This document shows positions 19,520 to 30,200 of a DNA stretch of 64,000 nt, piece by piece. The translations under genes were made by a program, and so were the position numbers. The DNA lies in NCBI RefSeq assembly GCF_900107995.1, contig NZ_FNUM01000006.1, positions 235,965-299,964 on the forward strand, given 5' to 3'. Below the pieces are notes generated by a model. It searched no databases, was not told the origin of the DNA, and saw nothing but the letters and a program-made list of their open reading frames with translations. The stretch's first letter is position 1. Every line of letters starts with the position of its first letter. The DNA comes from Alcanivorax sp. DSM 26293. Its GTDB lineage: Bacteria > Pseudomonadota > Gammaproteobacteria > Pseudomonadales > Alcanivoracaceae.

Positions 19520-20203
19520 ATGATCAGCCAACGTTTTCGCGAAATTCTCTATTTCTGGTGGCGCAATCTCGGGCCCATTTTTCTGGTGACGGCCCCCTTT
19601 GCCCTGCTCACTGAAGCCAGCCAGTGGCTGTTTGGACCCAGCTTTGTGTTCCCGGAAGAGGCTGGCGGGGCGCTGCAGTTCAGCGGCATCAGCCTGGCCA
19701 TCGTGCTGCTCAGTCGTCCGCTGGCAGAAGGGACACTGATTGCCCAGCTGGCTGCGGCGCGCTCGGGCAAACCGGCGGGCCTGCTTCATTGTCTGGCCGC
19801 TGCCGTGCTGGTCTACCCCATGTTGCTGGCCACCTATGCCATCATGGCTGTTGGCGTCTCGCTGGGCTGGCTGGCGTTTTTCTTCCCGGCCCTGTGGGTC
19901 TACACGCGCCTGTGTTTTGCCCCGTTTCTGGTGGTTCTGAAACGCCGCAATCCCATCGATGCCCTGCGCCAATCCTTCGCCATGACACAAGACCAGCAGT
20001 GGCCTCTGCTGCTGATTCTGGTGCTGGTATTCCTTGCCTTTGTGTTGATGAGCAGCATCCTGGCATCGCTGGTCACTGCCGTCGTCAGTCAACCCCAGGC
20101 GGCGGCGCTGCTGGTGGGCCTGCCGGTGAGTCTGATCAGCGCGCTGGTCAATGTGGCGGTGTTCCGCTACTGGGAAATGGCCCAGGACAACGTGACCCAT
20201 TAA
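19520..20203 (+). CDS. YciC-like inner-membrane protein
   Basis: 227 residues with about six hydrophobic segments: residues 16-34, 50-65, 85-105, 108-130, 160-185 and 190-212. The N-terminus RFREILYFWWRNLGPIF and the segment ALRQSFAMTQDQQWPLLLI suggest the YciC/UPF0259-type family of polytopic proteins. No enzymatic motif is visible. It stands alone between the hypothetical gene and the OsmC gene. Confidence 0.6.
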   Translation: MISQRFREILYFWWRNLGPIFLVTAPFALLTEASQWLFGPSFVFPEEAGGALQFSGISLAIVLLSRPLAEGTLIAQLAAARSGKPAGLLHCLAAAVLVYPMLLATYAIMAVGVSLGWLAFFFPALWVYTRLCFAPFLVVLKRRNPIDALRQSFAMTQDQQWPLLLILVLVFLAFVLMSSILASLVTAVVSQPQAAALLVGLPVSLISALVNVAVFRYWEMAQDNVTH

Positions 20204-20387
20204 AACCGCATCGGGTGGCGGTCCCGGTTTCAGGTTACCGTCACCCCTCCCGCACCCGCCGCAATAACTCCCGCAACCCCGACACCCGCCACTGACGTTT
20301 TGTCACCGACTTCGACCAAAGCCCCCATGGCATGCGGGCGTTTTGATGGCATACTGCCCTGAAGAATAAACCAACCGGGGATATGTC

Positions 20388-20807
20388 GTGCCACAACACA
20401 CTATGCATCTGAGCTGGAACGCCCATGGCGAGGATCACTACCTCTGGCACCTGGCCGATGGCAACGAAGTCCGTGTGGTGGATGGCCATCATGGCCAGCA
20501 GGAATTCATGGAGCCGGAGGAGGCCTTTATCGCCGCCCTGGCCAGCTGTCACCTGCTGTCATTTCTCACCGAAGCGGCCCGCGACGGCCTGTCCGTAACC
20601 AGCTACGACGATGATCCCCAGGCGACCCTGGGCCAGAACGAGCAGGCAATGATCTACGTGCGGCAGGTATTGCTGCAGCCGTTGGTCACTTTCAGTGGAG
20701 AACAACCGGACGCCGCCAAGATCCAGGCCCTCCACCAGCGCGCCCACGAGAAATGCTTTATTGCCCAGTCAGTGAAGAGTGAAGTGTTGATCGAGCCGAG
20801 AGGATGA
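20388..20807 (+). CDS. OsmC family peroxiredoxin-like protein
   Basis: 139 residues from a GTG with GGGGAT upstream; an ATG lies at 20403. The two conserved cysteines of the OsmC/Ohr fold are present, in ALASCHLLSFL and in HEKCFIAQSVKSEV. Members reduce organic hydroperoxides in the cytoplasm. The sequence fits the general OsmC branch rather than Ohr. It is not in an operon; a REP-like repeat follows. A short minus-strand frame just upstream (20241-20340) was not considered a gene. Confidence 0.85.
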   Translation: MPQHTMHLSWNAHGEDHYLWHLADGNEVRVVDGHHGQQEFMEPEEAFIAALASCHLLSFLTEAARDGLSVTSYDDDPQATLGQNEQAMIYVRQVLLQPLVTFSGEQPDAAKIQALHQRAHEKCFIAQSVKSEVLIEPRG

Positions 20808-20871
20808 ATCAGCGACGAGCTTCCAGCTGCGACGTGGGCAAGACAGAGCGAATCGATTGAGCCCGGTTTTA

Positions 20872-21014
20872 TGTAGGAGCTATGCTTGCATGGCGAACCG
20901 CACTTGCGCGGAAATCGCCCGTGGGGCGATCAGGAATATCAGCGCTCGACAGGTTTCAGAAAGAATGACGGGCAGACATGGGGCCCGGTTCGCCATGCAA
21001 GCATAGCTCCTACA
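20872..21014. repeat. Compound REP-like repeat
   Basis: Outer arms TGTAGGAGCTATGCTTGCAT and ATGCAAGCATAGCTCCTACA. The inside holds an inverted copy of the GCGATCAGGAATATCAGCG module found at 17100 and 58555. It is followed by GCGGCTTCGTAGAGG and CCGAGCGTAGCTCG, the shared 3' module. Confidence 0.85.
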
Positions 21015-21057
21015 GCGGCTTCGTAGAGGTGCCTATCCAACCGAGCGTAGCTCGTCC

Positions 21058-21567
21058 CTATTTCCGTTCGTAGACCACGAAGGAATAATCGTAGGGATTC
21101 GGCCCTTCTGCGGGAAAATCTTCCCGGCCGATCTCTTTCCATTCGGAGGTGTCGTACTCCGGAAACCAGGTATCGCCATCCACCTCGGCATGCACTTCGG
21201 TGAGATAGAGCCGGTCCGCTTGCGGCAGGGCCAGGGCATAGATCTCCGCCCCGCCCATCACCACGGCTTCGTCCTGTCCTTCGATGAAGGCCACGTTCTC
21301 CGCCAGGGTCACCGCTTCGTCCAGGGTCGCCACCACCTTGGCTCCCTCCGCCTGAAAATCCGCTTGGCGAGTAATCACGATATTGGTACGACCCGGGAGC
21401 GGCTTGCCCAGGGAATCCCAGGTCTTGCGACCCATGATCACCGGCTTGCCGAAAGTGACCTGCTTGAAGTATTTGAGGTCGTTGGGCAGATACCAGGGCA
21501 GCTTGTTGTTACGCCCGATGACACGGTTACTGGCCTTGGCCACCATCAGGGAAAGTCGGATGGACAT
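21058..21567 (-). CDS. folA: Dihydrofolate reductase
   Basis: 169 residues, standard chromosomal DHFR length. It has NRVIGRNNKLPWYLPNDLKYF with the catalytic acidic residue, VIMGRKTWDSLGKPLPGRTN, and the late VMGGAEIYALALPQAD NADPH-binding region. It regenerates tetrahydrofolate. It lies downstream of thyA on the same strand, the source of dihydrofolate, with a repeat between. Confidence 0.96.
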   Translation of the reverse strand: MSIRLSLMVAKASNRVIGRNNKLPWYLPNDLKYFKQVTFGKPVIMGRKTWDSLGKPLPGRTNIVITRQADFQAEGAKVVATLDEAVTLAENVAFIEGQDEAVVMGGAEIYALALPQADRLYLTEVHAEVDGDTWFPEYDTSEWKEIGREDFPAEGPNPYDYSFVVYERK

Positions 21568-21580
21568 GAAAAAACTCTAT

Positions 21581-21653
21581 AGTCTGACGCCGGACGTCTG
21601 AAGTCGGACGCAAGGATTTTAGTCGTCAGACGCCGGCCCTCCGACGTCAGACT
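21581..21653. repeat. GTCTGACGCCGGACGTC-type inverted repeat
   Basis: AGTCTGACGCCGGACGTC and related GTCAGACGCCGGCCCTCCGA / GACGTCAGACT units recur in direct and inverted order. No other copy of this unit was found in the window. It fills the folA-thyA gap. Confidence 0.65.
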
Positions 21654-21657
21654 CGTC

Positions 21658-22491
21658 TCAAATTGCCACCGGCGCCTTGATATGGGCGTGGGGCTCGTAA
21701 TCACTCAGGGTGAAGTCGTCGAAGGTGAAGGCAAACAGGTCCTTCACCGCCGGATTCAGGGTCATGGTGGGCAGCGGGCGCGGCTCCCGGGACAGCTGGG
21801 TATCCGCCTGCTCCAGGTGATTGGAATACAGATGCGCATCCCCCAGGGTGTGCACGAAATCACCGGGCTGCAGATCGCACACCTGCGCCATCATCAATGT
21901 CAGCAATGCATAGGAGGCAATGTTGAACGGCACGCCCAGGAAAATATCGCCGCTGCGCTGATACAGCTGACAGCTCAACTTGCCATCCGCCACATAGAAC
22001 TGGAACAGACAGTGGCACGGCGGCAGTGCCTGCTTGCCGGCAGCCGCATTGTCCTTCGGGGAGATGGACGGATCCGGCAGCACCGCCGGGTTCCAGGCAC
22101 TGACCACCAGACGACGGGAATCCGGATTGCGTTTGATCTCCGCCAGCACCTCGCTGATCTGATCAATGACACGGCCATCCTGGGTTTTCCAGCTGCGCCA
22201 TTGTTCGCCATACACCGGGCCCAGCTCGCCGTCAGGCGTCGCCCACTCATCCCAGATGGACACCCCGTTTTCCTTCAGATAACGGATATTGGTGTCGCCG
22301 GACAGAAACCACAGCAGCTCGTGAATGATCGAGCGCAGATGCAGCTTCTTGGTAGTGACCATGGGAAACCCTTCACCCAGATCAAACCGCATCTGATACC
22401 CGAACACCGCATAGGTGCCGGTGCCGGTACGGTCTTCCTTGAAGGTGCCATGCTCACGCACATGGCGCAGCAGATCGAGATATTGCTTCAT
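21658..22491 (-). CDS. thyA: Thymidylate synthase
   Basis: 277 residues. It starts [20 protein letters not shown]. The catalytic cysteine lies in [12 protein letters not shown], followed by [21 protein letters not shown] small insertion before the catalytic loop ([13 protein letters not shown]) makes it longer than the 264-residue E. coli enzyme. It methylates dUMP using methylenetetrahydrofolate. Its start overlaps the lgt stop by four bases. Confidence 0.97.
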   Translation of the reverse strand: MKQYLDLLRHVREHGTFKEDRTGTGTYAVFGYQMRFDLGEGFPMVTTKKLHLRSIIHELLWFLSGDTNIRYLKENGVSIWDEWATPDGELGPVYGEQWRSWKTQDGRVIDQISEVLAEIKRNPDSRRLVVSAWNPAVLPDPSISPKDNAAAGKQALPPCHCLFQFYVADGKLSCQLYQRSGDIFLGVPFNIASYALLTLMMAQVCDLQPGDFVHTLGDAHLYSNHLEQADTQLSREPRPLPTMTLNPAVKDLFAFTFDDFTLSDYEPHAHIKAPVAI

Positions 22492-23300
22492 GAACGACTC
22501 CGGGAAGGGGTAACGGCGCGATCATCATGACGGTAGGCCCAGACCATCATGGCGGCACCGAGAAGTATCATCGGGATGCTCAGCAGCATTCCCATGGTCA
22601 GCCAGCCACCGGCCAGATAACCCAGGTGGGCGTCCGGCTCACGGAAGAATTCCACGAAGGTGCGGCCCAGGCCATAGCCCACACCAAACAAGCCGGTTAC
22701 TGCCCCGGCGGGCCTTGGCTTGGCCGAATAGAACCACAGCACGATAAACAGCAGCACCCCTTCCAGCGCAAACTCATACAGCTGGGACGGATGACGGGGC
22801 AGGCGATCCGGATCCGTGGGAAACACCATGGCCCAGGGCACGTCACTGGTGCGCCCCCACAGCTCCGCATTGATAAAATTGCCCAGCCGGCCGGTGGCCA
22901 GGCCGATCGGCACCATGGGTACCATGAAATCCGCCACCTGGAAAAACCGCTTGTTGGTCTTGCGGCCGAACAGCCAGAACGCCACCAGCACGCCAATGGC
23001 GCCACCGTGGAAGCTCATGCCGCCGTCCCACAGCTTGAACAGCCAGATCGGATCATCCAGGAACTTGCCGAAGTTATAGAACAGCACATAGCCCAGACGG
23101 CCACCCAGGATCACCCCCATGGCGCCGTAGAAGATCAGGTCTCCCACCTGGTCCTTGGTCCAGCCTGAGTTCGGCTGTTTGGCGCGATACACCCCCAGCA
23201 GCCAGGCGGCGGCAAAGCCGATCATGTACATCAGGCCGTACCAGTGCACCTTGAGGGGACCAATGGCAATCGCCACCGGATTAATCTGCGGAAATTCCAT
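22488..23300 (-). CDS. lgt: Prolipoprotein diacylglyceryl transferase
   Basis: 270 residues with seven membrane segments. Family signatures are [30 protein letters not shown], and the Lgt signature [14 protein letters not shown]. It transfers diacylglycerol from phosphatidylglycerol to the lipobox cysteine, the first step of maturation for the lipoproteins encoded in this window. lgt-thyA is a conserved pair in gammaproteobacteria. A TSUP permease lies 5 bases upstream. Confidence 0.97.
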   Translation of the reverse strand: MEFPQINPVAIAIGPLKVHWYGLMYMIGFAAAWLLGVYRAKQPNSGWTKDQVGDLIFYGAMGVILGGRLGYVLFYNFGKFLDDPIWLFKLWDGGMSFHGGAIGVLVAFWLFGRKTNKRFFQVADFMVPMVPIGLATGRLGNFINAELWGRTSDVPWAMVFPTDPDRLPRHPSQLYEFALEGVLLFIVLWFYSAKPRPAGAVTGLFGVGYGLGRTFVEFFREPDAHLGYLAGGWLTMGMLLSIPMILLGAAMMVWAYRHDDRAVTPSRSRS

Positions 23301-23305
23301 AATGC

Positions 23306-24109
23306 CTATCCCAAAACCAGCCTGAGGCCGATGATAAACAACACCACCGCGAACACCTTTTTCAGCATGGCTGAAGGCAGCCGGTGGCTGAGTCGCGCCG
23401 CCAGTCGGGCGAACGGAAAACTGGTGAGCACTATACCGGCTGTTGCCGGCAAAAACACATAGCCCAGCGCCCCTTCAGGGAGGCGGGTTTCCTGCCAGCC
23501 GGCCACCGCAAAACCCAGGGTGCCGGCGACGGCAATGGGCAGGCCACAGGCGGACGCGATGGCCACCGCTTCCTGCATTCTCAGACGGCACCAGCTCAGA
23601 AACGGCACCGTCAACGAGCCGCCGCCAATACCGAAAATGGCAGAGCCGGTACCAATCAGCACGCCGGCCACACCCAGCCCCGCGGCACCGGGCACCCGCT
23701 CCGGCAGGTTCGCCTCCGGCGCCTTGCGGCCCGTCAGCGCCATCTGTAAGGCAATTACCATGGCAAAGAGACCGAACAACCGGGTCAGCAGTTCCCCTTT
23801 CATGGCATCGGCGATAAAGGCCCCGGCGAAGGCCCCCAGCACAATCCCCACGCCCAGCCGCAACACCACCGGCCAGCGCACAAAGCCCGCCTTGTGATGG
23901 GTGCGCACCGCGCTGATGGAGGTAATCATGATGGTGCTCAGGGAGGTGGCCACCGCCATCTTCGCCACCAGATCAGCAGGAAAACCAAGCCCGTGAAACA
24001 GGAAAATCAGCGCCGGCACGATGACCACGCCACCGCCCAGACCCAGCGCCCCGGCCAGCAGACCGGCGCCCACACCGACTCCCAGACAAATCAGAAACAG
24101 TTCCCACAT
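23306..24109 (-). CDS. TSUP (TauE/SafE) family permease
   Basis: 267 residues with about eight hydrophobic segments. Family features include the N-terminal [19 protein letters not shown] and the second-repeat [17 protein letters not shown]. This family moves sulfite, sulfonates or other anions; no substrate can be assigned. In Pseudomonas a TSUP gene also precedes lgt. It is probably cotranscribed with lgt-thyA, since 5 bases separate them. Confidence 0.88.
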   Translation of the reverse strand: MWELFLICLGVGVGAGLLAGALGLGGGVVIVPALIFLFHGLGFPADLVAKMAVATSLSTIMITSISAVRTHHKAGFVRWPVVLRLGVGIVLGAFAGAFIADAMKGELLTRLFGLFAMVIALQMALTGRKAPEANLPERVPGAAGLGVAGVLIGTGSAIFGIGGGSLTVPFLSWCRLRMQEAVAIASACGLPIAVAGTLGFAVAGWQETRLPEGALGYVFLPATAGIVLTSFPFARLAARLSHRLPSAMLKKVFAVVLFIIGLRLVLG

Positions 24110-24201
24110 TGGCCAGCCCTTAGCGCCGGTTCATAATCTCTACGCAAGGCAGGTATGCTAGCACGCTACATGTGTCACACGCTGGCGGGATTACCCTTCC
24201 C

Positions 24202-24228
24202 GTTGGAGCCTGGCTCGCAAGGCGAAGG
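24202..24228. repeat. Single GTTGGAGCC arm
   Basis: GTTGGAGCCTGGCTCGCAAG, then GCGAAGG: a lone arm of the GTTGGAGC family (compare 51568 and 54897). No partner arm is present. Confidence 0.55.
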
Positions 24229-24263
24229 CACCAACCCATCCCCCTGATTGACGGGCAAGTTTC

Positions 24264-25013
24264 ATGTGCATTGTGCTTTTCGACTGGCAACCGGATTCCC
24301 CGACTCCCCTGCGGATGGCCGCCAACCGTGACGAATTCCACGCCCGCCCCGCCGAGCCCGCCCGCTGGCGCGGCGATATCTTCTGTGGCCTGGATCTGAC
24401 CGCCGGCGGCACCTGGCTGGGTATCCACCGCCATGGTCGTATCGCCGTGGTCACCAACTACCGGGAACCCATTGCCGAACGGCAAACCGGCGAACGCTCA
24501 CGGGGTCTGTTGCCGCTGGCCTTCCTGGAAGGCAACGACTCCCCGGAACGGTTCTGTCAGGCGCTGGCCGAAGAGCAACATCACTACGGCGCCTTCAACC
24601 TGCTGGTGGGCACCCCGGAGAGCCTCTGGTACATCGGCAACCGGGGAGCCCCACCCCAGGCGGTCACACCGGGCGTTCACGGCCTGTGTAACGGTCTGCT
24701 GGACGACCCCTGGCCCAAGGTGCAGCGGGCCAAACAACATCTGGCCAACGCCATCACCGCCAACTGCAGCACAGAACAGCTCATGGAAGTGGTCAACGAT
24801 CACTACCAGCCACCGGACAGCGAACTGCCCGATACCGGCGTCGGCATGGAACTGGAACGTCTGGTGGCCCCGGTCTTTATCCAGTCCCCCGGCTACGGCA
24901 CCCGGGCCAGCAGCGTCGTCGAACTGTCCCGCCACAGCGATCCGATCATGCTGGAACAGGGCTGGTTGCCGGACGGGACGGCGGACGGGGCGCTACGGCG
25001 CAGCCACCCCTGA
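24264..25013 (+). CDS. NRDE family protein
   Basis: 249 residues. It begins CIVLFDWQPDSPTPLRMAAN and contains the family-defining NRDE motif in ANRDEFHARP, followed by GGTWLGIHRHGRIAVVTNYR. This is the Ser/Thr-rich T10 / NRDE family, related to Ntn hydrolases with the second-residue cysteine as possible nucleophile. The biological role is unclear. It faces the convergent M20 peptidase gene, 9 bases away. Confidence 0.88.
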   Translation: MCIVLFDWQPDSPTPLRMAANRDEFHARPAEPARWRGDIFCGLDLTAGGTWLGIHRHGRIAVVTNYREPIAERQTGERSRGLLPLAFLEGNDSPERFCQALAEEQHHYGAFNLLVGTPESLWYIGNRGAPPQAVTPGVHGLCNGLLDDPWPKVQRAKQHLANAITANCSTEQLMEVVNDHYQPPDSELPDTGVGMELERLVAPVFIQSPGYGTRASSVVELSRHSDPIMLEQGWLPDGTADGALRRSHP

Positions 25014-25022
25014 CCGGACCGG

Positions 25023-26453
25023 TTATCGACCCAGCATCAGCCCCGCATAAAACCGCACCATGTGCGGGTATTGCTCACGGGGAAGACGTTCGTTATGGCC
25101 GTGAAAGCGGGCCAGATCGTCCTGTCCCAGGGACACCGGCATAAACCGGAACACCTGATCGGAGAGAGACTGATAGTGACGGGCATCGGTGCCGGCAATC
25201 AGCAGGTAGGGCGCGACCACCGGCTGTTCCGGTAACGCCCGCGCCAGCGCCGCCAAGCGATCAAAGGTGGCAGAGGGAATCCCGGTGACCGGGGAAGGGT
25301 CGGACAGGAAGGCCCCCCTGGACGTGACGCTGATACTGTCCGGTAATGCTTTTTCCAAATAGGCCCGCAGACTGTCCCGGGTTTCTCCCGGCGCCAGCCG
25401 GAAATTCAGGGTGGCGCTGGCGGTGGCCGGCAGCACATTTTCCTTTACCCCGGCACTCAGCAAGGTGGGTGCCATGGTGGTACGCAGCAACGCATTGGTT
25501 TCCGGCTTGCCTTCCAGCTGACGCACAATCAGCGGCTCGAACAACCACAGATTGGCCAGCACCAGTCGTTTGGCAAAGGGCTGGTGCGGCGCGACCTGCT
25601 CCAGCATTTTGCGCGTCGGGCCACTCAGAGACGCCGGACGGGGATGGGTCTGCAGGTGGTCGATGGCCGCCGCCAAGTCACCGATGGCGGTTGTCTGCGG
25701 GGGGCGTGACGAATGCCCGGGCTCGGCCTCTGCCTGCAATTCCACCGTCATGTAGCCCTTCTCGGCAATGCCCATCAGCGCCACCGGACGATCCAGGCCC
25801 AGGGTGCTGCCCGGCAGCATCATGCCCCCCTCATCCAGAATCAGGGCAAAGCGCAGGCCCTGCTCTTCCAGCCAGGCGGCCATCTTCATCGCCCCCTCGC
25901 GCCCGCCGATTTCCTCATCGTGACCAAACGCCAGATAAACATCGCAGGCGGGCGTCTGGCCAGTTTTCAGCAAGGCCTCCGTGGCTTCCAGAATCGCCAT
26001 CAGGCTGCCCTTGTCATCCAGGGCGCCGCGACCCCAGACAAAGTCGTCATCCACCACACCGGCGAACGGCGGATGCTGCCATTTTTCCGGGGATGACACC
26101 GGCACCACATCCTGATGGGCCAGCAACAACTGGGGTGGACAGTCATTCTGGCTGTCCCAGTGATACAGCAGGCTATGGCCAAAGGGCTTCACAGAGAGGG
26201 TCTGGTGGGTCAACGGAAAACGGTCGCGGAGAAATCCATGGAACCCCACAAAGGCATCGGGCTGATCCGGCAGAGTCGGAAACCGCAGGGCCATTGCCAG
26301 CCGCTCCACCATGGCGTCCTCGTCCACGGCTTGCGTCAAATCGGGCAGTTCAGCAACCCGGCTGTCTGCCTGCGGCAATGTCAGGGTGTGATAGAGCAAT
26401 ACCGCGAGCAGGATAAGCACGGCCAGCGCCAGCAATTGCAGCAAGCGTTTCAT
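25023..26453 (-). CDS. M20 family metallopeptidase, membrane-anchored
   Basis: 476 residues. One membrane segment (about 4-22) anchors it, then comes an M20 di-zinc domain. Ligands and catalytic residues appear in LLLAHQDVVPVS, WGRGALDDKGSLMA and FGHDEEIGGREGA. A dimerisation domain follows, and the last His ligand is near HGHNERLPREQY. It resembles the carboxypeptidase S / PM20D1 branch, which cleaves or forms N-acyl amino acids and dipeptides; the true substrate is unknown. It lies downstream of ptsP. Confidence 0.85.
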   Translation of the reverse strand: MKRLLQLLALAVLILLAVLLYHTLTLPQADSRVAELPDLTQAVDEDAMVERLAMALRFPTLPDQPDAFVGFHGFLRDRFPLTHQTLSVKPFGHSLLYHWDSQNDCPPQLLLAHQDVVPVSSPEKWQHPPFAGVVDDDFVWGRGALDDKGSLMAILEATEALLKTGQTPACDVYLAFGHDEEIGGREGAMKMAAWLEEQGLRFALILDEGGMMLPGSTLGLDRPVALMGIAEKGYMTVELQAEAEPGHSSRPPQTTAIGDLAAAIDHLQTHPRPASLSGPTRKMLEQVAPHQPFAKRLVLANLWLFEPLIVRQLEGKPETNALLRTTMAPTLLSAGVKENVLPATASATLNFRLAPGETRDSLRAYLEKALPDSISVTSRGAFLSDPSPVTGIPSATFDRLAALARALPEQPVVAPYLLIAGTDARHYQSLSDQVFRFMPVSLGQDDLARFHGHNERLPREQYPHMVRFYAGLMLGR

Positions 26454-26497
26454 GTTCAGCCCTCATGTCTTGTTGTTATGGCTGGCGCGCTGTGTGG

Positions 26498-28774
26498 TCA
26501 GACCAGCGCCTTGCGATTACGCAGCAATTCGCCCAGCCCAGCCTTGTCCAGTTGCAGATCCACGTAGGCAGCGATGACCTCGCCGTTATCCATGGCCAGC
26601 ACTTCGTTGAGCAGCTGACGGGTAAAGCTGGCTTTCACCTGGCGCACGGCGGCTTTCACCTTCAGCAGGTTGGAGGCATTCATGGACAACGCATTGACCC
26701 CCATGGCCATGAGCAACAATGCCGAGCCCACTTCCCCGGCCATTTCCCCGCAGACAGACACCGGCACTCCTTCCTCATGGGCCTGCTCAACCACATGCAA
26801 GATGGCGTGCAGCACCGCCGGGTGATAGGAGTTGTAAAGGGACGCCACCTGTCGGTTGTTGCGGTCCACCGCCAACAGGTACTGGGTCAGGTCGTTGGTG
26901 CCAATGGACAGGAAGTCCACCCGCTGGGCCAGCGCCCGGGCCTGGTAGACGGCAGCGGGCACTTCGATCATCACCCCCACCTGGGGCATGGGAATGTCCA
27001 GCCCTTCATCACGGACTTCCAGCCAGGCCCGGTGAATCAGGTGCTGCGCCTCTTCCGCTTCAATCACGCTGGTGACCATGGGCAGCATGATGCGCAGGTT
27101 GTCCAGGCCATCACTGGCCTTGAGCATGGCGCGCACCTGCACCATGAAAATTTCCGGATGATCCAGGGTGACACGGATCCCCCGCCAGCCCAGGAAGGGG
27201 TTTTCTTCCTCGATGGGGAAGTAGCTCAGTGACTTGTCGCCACCGATATCCAGGGTCCGCATGGTTACCGGATGCGGCGCGAAGGCAGCCAACTGCTCCC
27301 GGTAGATGACTCGCTGCTCTTCCTCGGAGGGAAAGCGATCGCGAACCATGAAGGGAATTTCCGTGCGGTACAGTCCGACACCTTCAGCACCGCGCTCGAT
27401 GGAGCGGTTGATGTCGGTCATCAGTCCGGTGTTCACCTGCAGAGGGATACGGACACCGTCCAGGGTTTCCGCCGGCTCATCGCGCAGCTTTTCCAGGCCC
27501 GCCTGAAGATTGGCTTCCTCGGCGATGATCTCTTCGAACTGCTCCTTGAGCTCCGGCGAGGCATTGGCCACCACCCGGCCACGGAAACCATCAACGATGA
27601 TTTCCTTGTCGTCCATTTGTTTCAGCGGCAGGTTCTGGGCGCCCACCACGGTGGGAATGCCCATGGCCCGGGCGACGATGGCCATGTGCGAGTTGCGCGA
27701 GCCCCGGGTCGTCACGATGCCGCGAATTCGCTCACGGGGGACTTCCATCAGCATGGGCGCGGAAATATCTTCACCCAGCAAAATGCAGTCATCCGGAAAC
27801 ACGATATGCCGGCGATTCTGGCTCTGCAGCTGCGCCAGCACCCGCCGCCCCAGATCGCGCACATCCGCCGCCCGTTCGCGCAGATAGGGGTCATCCATCA
27901 TCTCGAAGTTGCGCACATGGGCATCCACCACAGTACGCAAGGCCCCCTGGGCCCACTGGCCCTCACGAATATGCACGATCACTTCAGCGGGCAGCGCATG
28001 CCGGTCCAGCATGCGCAGGTAGACATCAAACAGCGCCTGCTCTTCCGCACCCAGGCTTTTCGAGGCGCGCTCGGCCAGGTCCCGCACTTCCTGACGCACC
28101 CGCACCAGCGCATCATCCAGGCGAGCGATTTCCGCGCTGACATCCTCCACCTGACGATCCGGCACAGCCGACAGATCCGCCGCCGGGAACAGCAGAACCC
28201 CGAAACCGATGGCCGCACCCGGGCAGCCCGGTAGACCATCATAAAAACTGGGCAGGTCCACCCCGCCCGCATCCAGCTGATCGAACAGCACCCCGGAGGC
28301 ATGGGCGTGGGCAATCACCGCCGACAGCTGGGCGGAGATGGTAACCAGAAAGGCTTCTTCACTCTGGTCGAAACGGCGCACATCCCGCTGCTGCACCACC
28401 ATCACCCCCAGCACCTTGCCATGGTGCATCACCGGCACACCGAGAAAAGCATGGAACGGATCTTCGCCGGTTTCCGCCAGGTAATGGAATTTGGGATGAC
28501 TGAAAGCGTCTTCCAGGTTCACCGGCTCTTCGCGCAGGCCAACCTGGCCCACCAGACCCTCCGACAACCCCAGGCTCACGTGACCCACCGCTTCCTGCTT
28601 GAGCCCCTCGGAAGCCATCAAGACATAACGCTGCTCTTCTTCGTTACGCAGATAAATGGAGCACACTTCGGTGCCCATGGCATCGCGGACCCGCTTTGCC
28701 ATCAGGTTGAGCGCGGAAGGGATATCCGCCGCGTTGTTCACTTCCTGGACAATGCGGCGCAGGGTATCAAGCAT
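26498..28774 (-). CDS. ptsP: PTS-Ntr enzyme I (phosphoenolpyruvate-protein phosphotransferase)
   Basis: 758 residues, typical of EI-Ntr. An N-terminal GAF domain (about 1-160; [20 protein letters not shown]) senses small molecules. The phosphohistidine swivel domain has the active His in [18 protein letters not shown]. The PEP-binding TIM barrel has [10 protein letters not shown] and [17 protein letters not shown]. It starts the nitrogen-related phosphorelay to NPr and EIIA-Ntr. It overlaps the end of rppH, as in Pseudomonas and E. coli. Confidence 0.96.
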   Translation of the reverse strand: MLDTLRRIVQEVNNAADIPSALNLMAKRVRDAMGTEVCSIYLRNEEEQRYVLMASEGLKQEAVGHVSLGLSEGLVGQVGLREEPVNLEDAFSHPKFHYLAETGEDPFHAFLGVPVMHHGKVLGVMVVQQRDVRRFDQSEEAFLVTISAQLSAVIAHAHASGVLFDQLDAGGVDLPSFYDGLPGCPGAAIGFGVLLFPAADLSAVPDRQVEDVSAEIARLDDALVRVRQEVRDLAERASKSLGAEEQALFDVYLRMLDRHALPAEVIVHIREGQWAQGALRTVVDAHVRNFEMMDDPYLRERAADVRDLGRRVLAQLQSQNRRHIVFPDDCILLGEDISAPMLMEVPRERIRGIVTTRGSRNSHMAIVARAMGIPTVVGAQNLPLKQMDDKEIIVDGFRGRVVANASPELKEQFEEIIAEEANLQAGLEKLRDEPAETLDGVRIPLQVNTGLMTDINRSIERGAEGVGLYRTEIPFMVRDRFPSEEEQRVIYREQLAAFAPHPVTMRTLDIGGDKSLSYFPIEEENPFLGWRGIRVTLDHPEIFMVQVRAMLKASDGLDNLRIMLPMVTSVIEAEEAQHLIHRAWLEVRDEGLDIPMPQVGVMIEVPAAVYQARALAQRVDFLSIGTNDLTQYLLAVDRNNRQVASLYNSYHPAVLHAILHVVEQAHEEGVPVSVCGEMAGEVGSALLLMAMGVNALSMNASNLLKVKAAVRQVKASFTRQLLNEVLAMDNGEVIAAYVDLQLDKAGLGELLRNRKALV

Positions 28775-29309
28775 TGGGGTTGTCTCCCGGTGACATCGGC
28801 TTTCTCTCCTGCTCCGCCCGCTCGCCCTTCAGCGCCGGGGCCAGTTCACGCAGGGCACGGGCATAAACGCCCCGTTTGAAATGCACCACCTTGCGAATCG
28901 GGTACCAGTAATTTACCCAGCGCCAGGCCTTGAATTCCGGGCTCTCGCTGGCGAACAGATCAATCGCCTCATCTTCCGCCGTCAGGCGCAGCAAAAACCA
29001 TTTCTGTCGCTGACCAATACAATGGGGGCGATTTCTCGGCCGACGCAGAAAGCGGCGCGGCAGACGATAGGTCAACCAGCCCTCCGTGCTGGCCACAATC
29101 TCAACGTGTTCAGGGCGGAGTCCGACCTCTTCTTCCAGCTCACGGAAAAGCGTTTCCTCCGGTGTTTCGCCGGGCATCATGCCCCCCTGGGGAAATTGCC
29201 AGGCATCGCGGTTACCCACCCGGCGACCCCAGAATACACGGCCATCCTGGCCGGCAATGATGATCCCGACGTTCAGCCGGAATCCCTTTTCATCAATAAT
29301 GCCTGTCAT
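28767..29309 (-). CDS. rppH: RNA pyrophosphohydrolase
   Basis: 180 residues from the ATG at 29309; upstream in-frame codons have no homology. It begins [20 protein letters not shown] and has the full Nudix box [34 protein letters not shown] is typical near the C-terminus. It removes pyrophosphate from 5' ends of mRNA, starting RNase E decay. The reading frame overlaps the ptsP start by eight bases. Confidence 0.95.
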   Translation of the reverse strand: MTGIIDEKGFRLNVGIIIAGQDGRVFWGRRVGNRDAWQFPQGGMMPGETPEETLFRELEEEVGLRPEHVEIVASTEGWLTYRLPRRFLRRPRNRPHCIGQRQKWFLLRLTAEDEAIDLFASESPEFKAWRWVNYWYPIRKVVHFKRGVYARALRELAPALKGERAEQERKPMSPGDNPNA

Positions 29310-29520
29310 GGTGTCTCTACGAGCCGACACACCATTGTCGACTCTGGCTCCTTGTTGACCCATTAAACCTTGCCGGGCAACCCGCAATCAATGCACAACC
29401 GTGCAACATCCGGTCCACAATCCACGATCCCCCTGCCGGCAAGGCCCCGAGCCATCCTGTCGCTCCCTATAACTTGTCATTCGCTTCGCATAAACTGTGC
29501 CGTTCACGTAAGGAGAGGCC

Positions 29521-30174
29521 ATGACGCTCGCAATTTTCGACCTGGACAACACCCTGATCGCTGGCGATTCCGACCACCTGTGGGGGGACTGGCTGGTGGA
29601 AAAAGGCATTGTCGACCAGCAGCACTACAAGGAAACCAACGACCAGTTCTATGTGGATTACCAGAATGGTCGGCTGGACATCATGGCGTACCTGCGCTTT
29701 TCCCTGAAAGTGCTGGCCGAGCATGACATGGCCCAGCTTCACTTCTGGCGCGAGCAGTTTCTGGCGGAAACCCTGGATGCCATGTGGCTGCCCAAGGCAG
29801 AGGCCCTGCTGCAGAAGCACCGGGACCAGGGGCACACCCTGATGATCATTACCGCCACCAATGATTTCGTCACCGCACCGCTGGCGGACCGGCTGGGCGT
29901 GGACCACCTGATTGCCACCGTGGCGGAATGCAAGCGCGAGCGCTACACCGGCAATGTGGCCGGCACTCCCAGCTATCGGGATGGCAAGGTGGAACGACTG
30001 GCGGAGTGGCTGCGCGCCAACGACGAAACGCTGACTGACAGCTGGTTCTATAGCGATTCCCACAACGACCTGCCGCTACTCAGGAAAGTCGACAACCCGG
30101 TGGCCGTGGATCCGGATGCCACCCTGGATCGGGAAGCGCGTGAGCAGGGTTGGCCAATCATCAGCCTGCGCTGA
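29521..30174 (+). CDS. HAD-IB family phosphatase (SerB-like)
   Basis: 217 residues. HAD motif I is LAIFDLDNTLIAGDS, motif II is MIITATNDF, and motif IV is YSDSHNDLPLL. The helical cap between motifs I and II defines the IB subfamily. Relatives next to rppH in Pseudomonas are annotated as histidinol-phosphatase; that substrate is plausible but not provable here. It is divergent from rppH, and AGGAGAGG precedes the start. Confidence 0.85.
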   Translation: MTLAIFDLDNTLIAGDSDHLWGDWLVEKGIVDQQHYKETNDQFYVDYQNGRLDIMAYLRFSLKVLAEHDMAQLHFWREQFLAETLDAMWLPKAEALLQKHRDQGHTLMIITATNDFVTAPLADRLGVDHLIATVAECKRERYTGNVAGTPSYRDGKVERLAEWLRANDETLTDSWFYSDSHNDLPLLRKVDNPVAVDPDATLDREAREQGWPIISLR

Positions 30175-30200
30175 GACTGATACCAAGGGGAAGGGGAACC

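Noticed and set aside
20241..20387. Minus-strand frame ending RELLRRVREG as a gene remnant
   Set aside because: It is too short, no homology is recognised and the rest is antisense to the OsmC gene.
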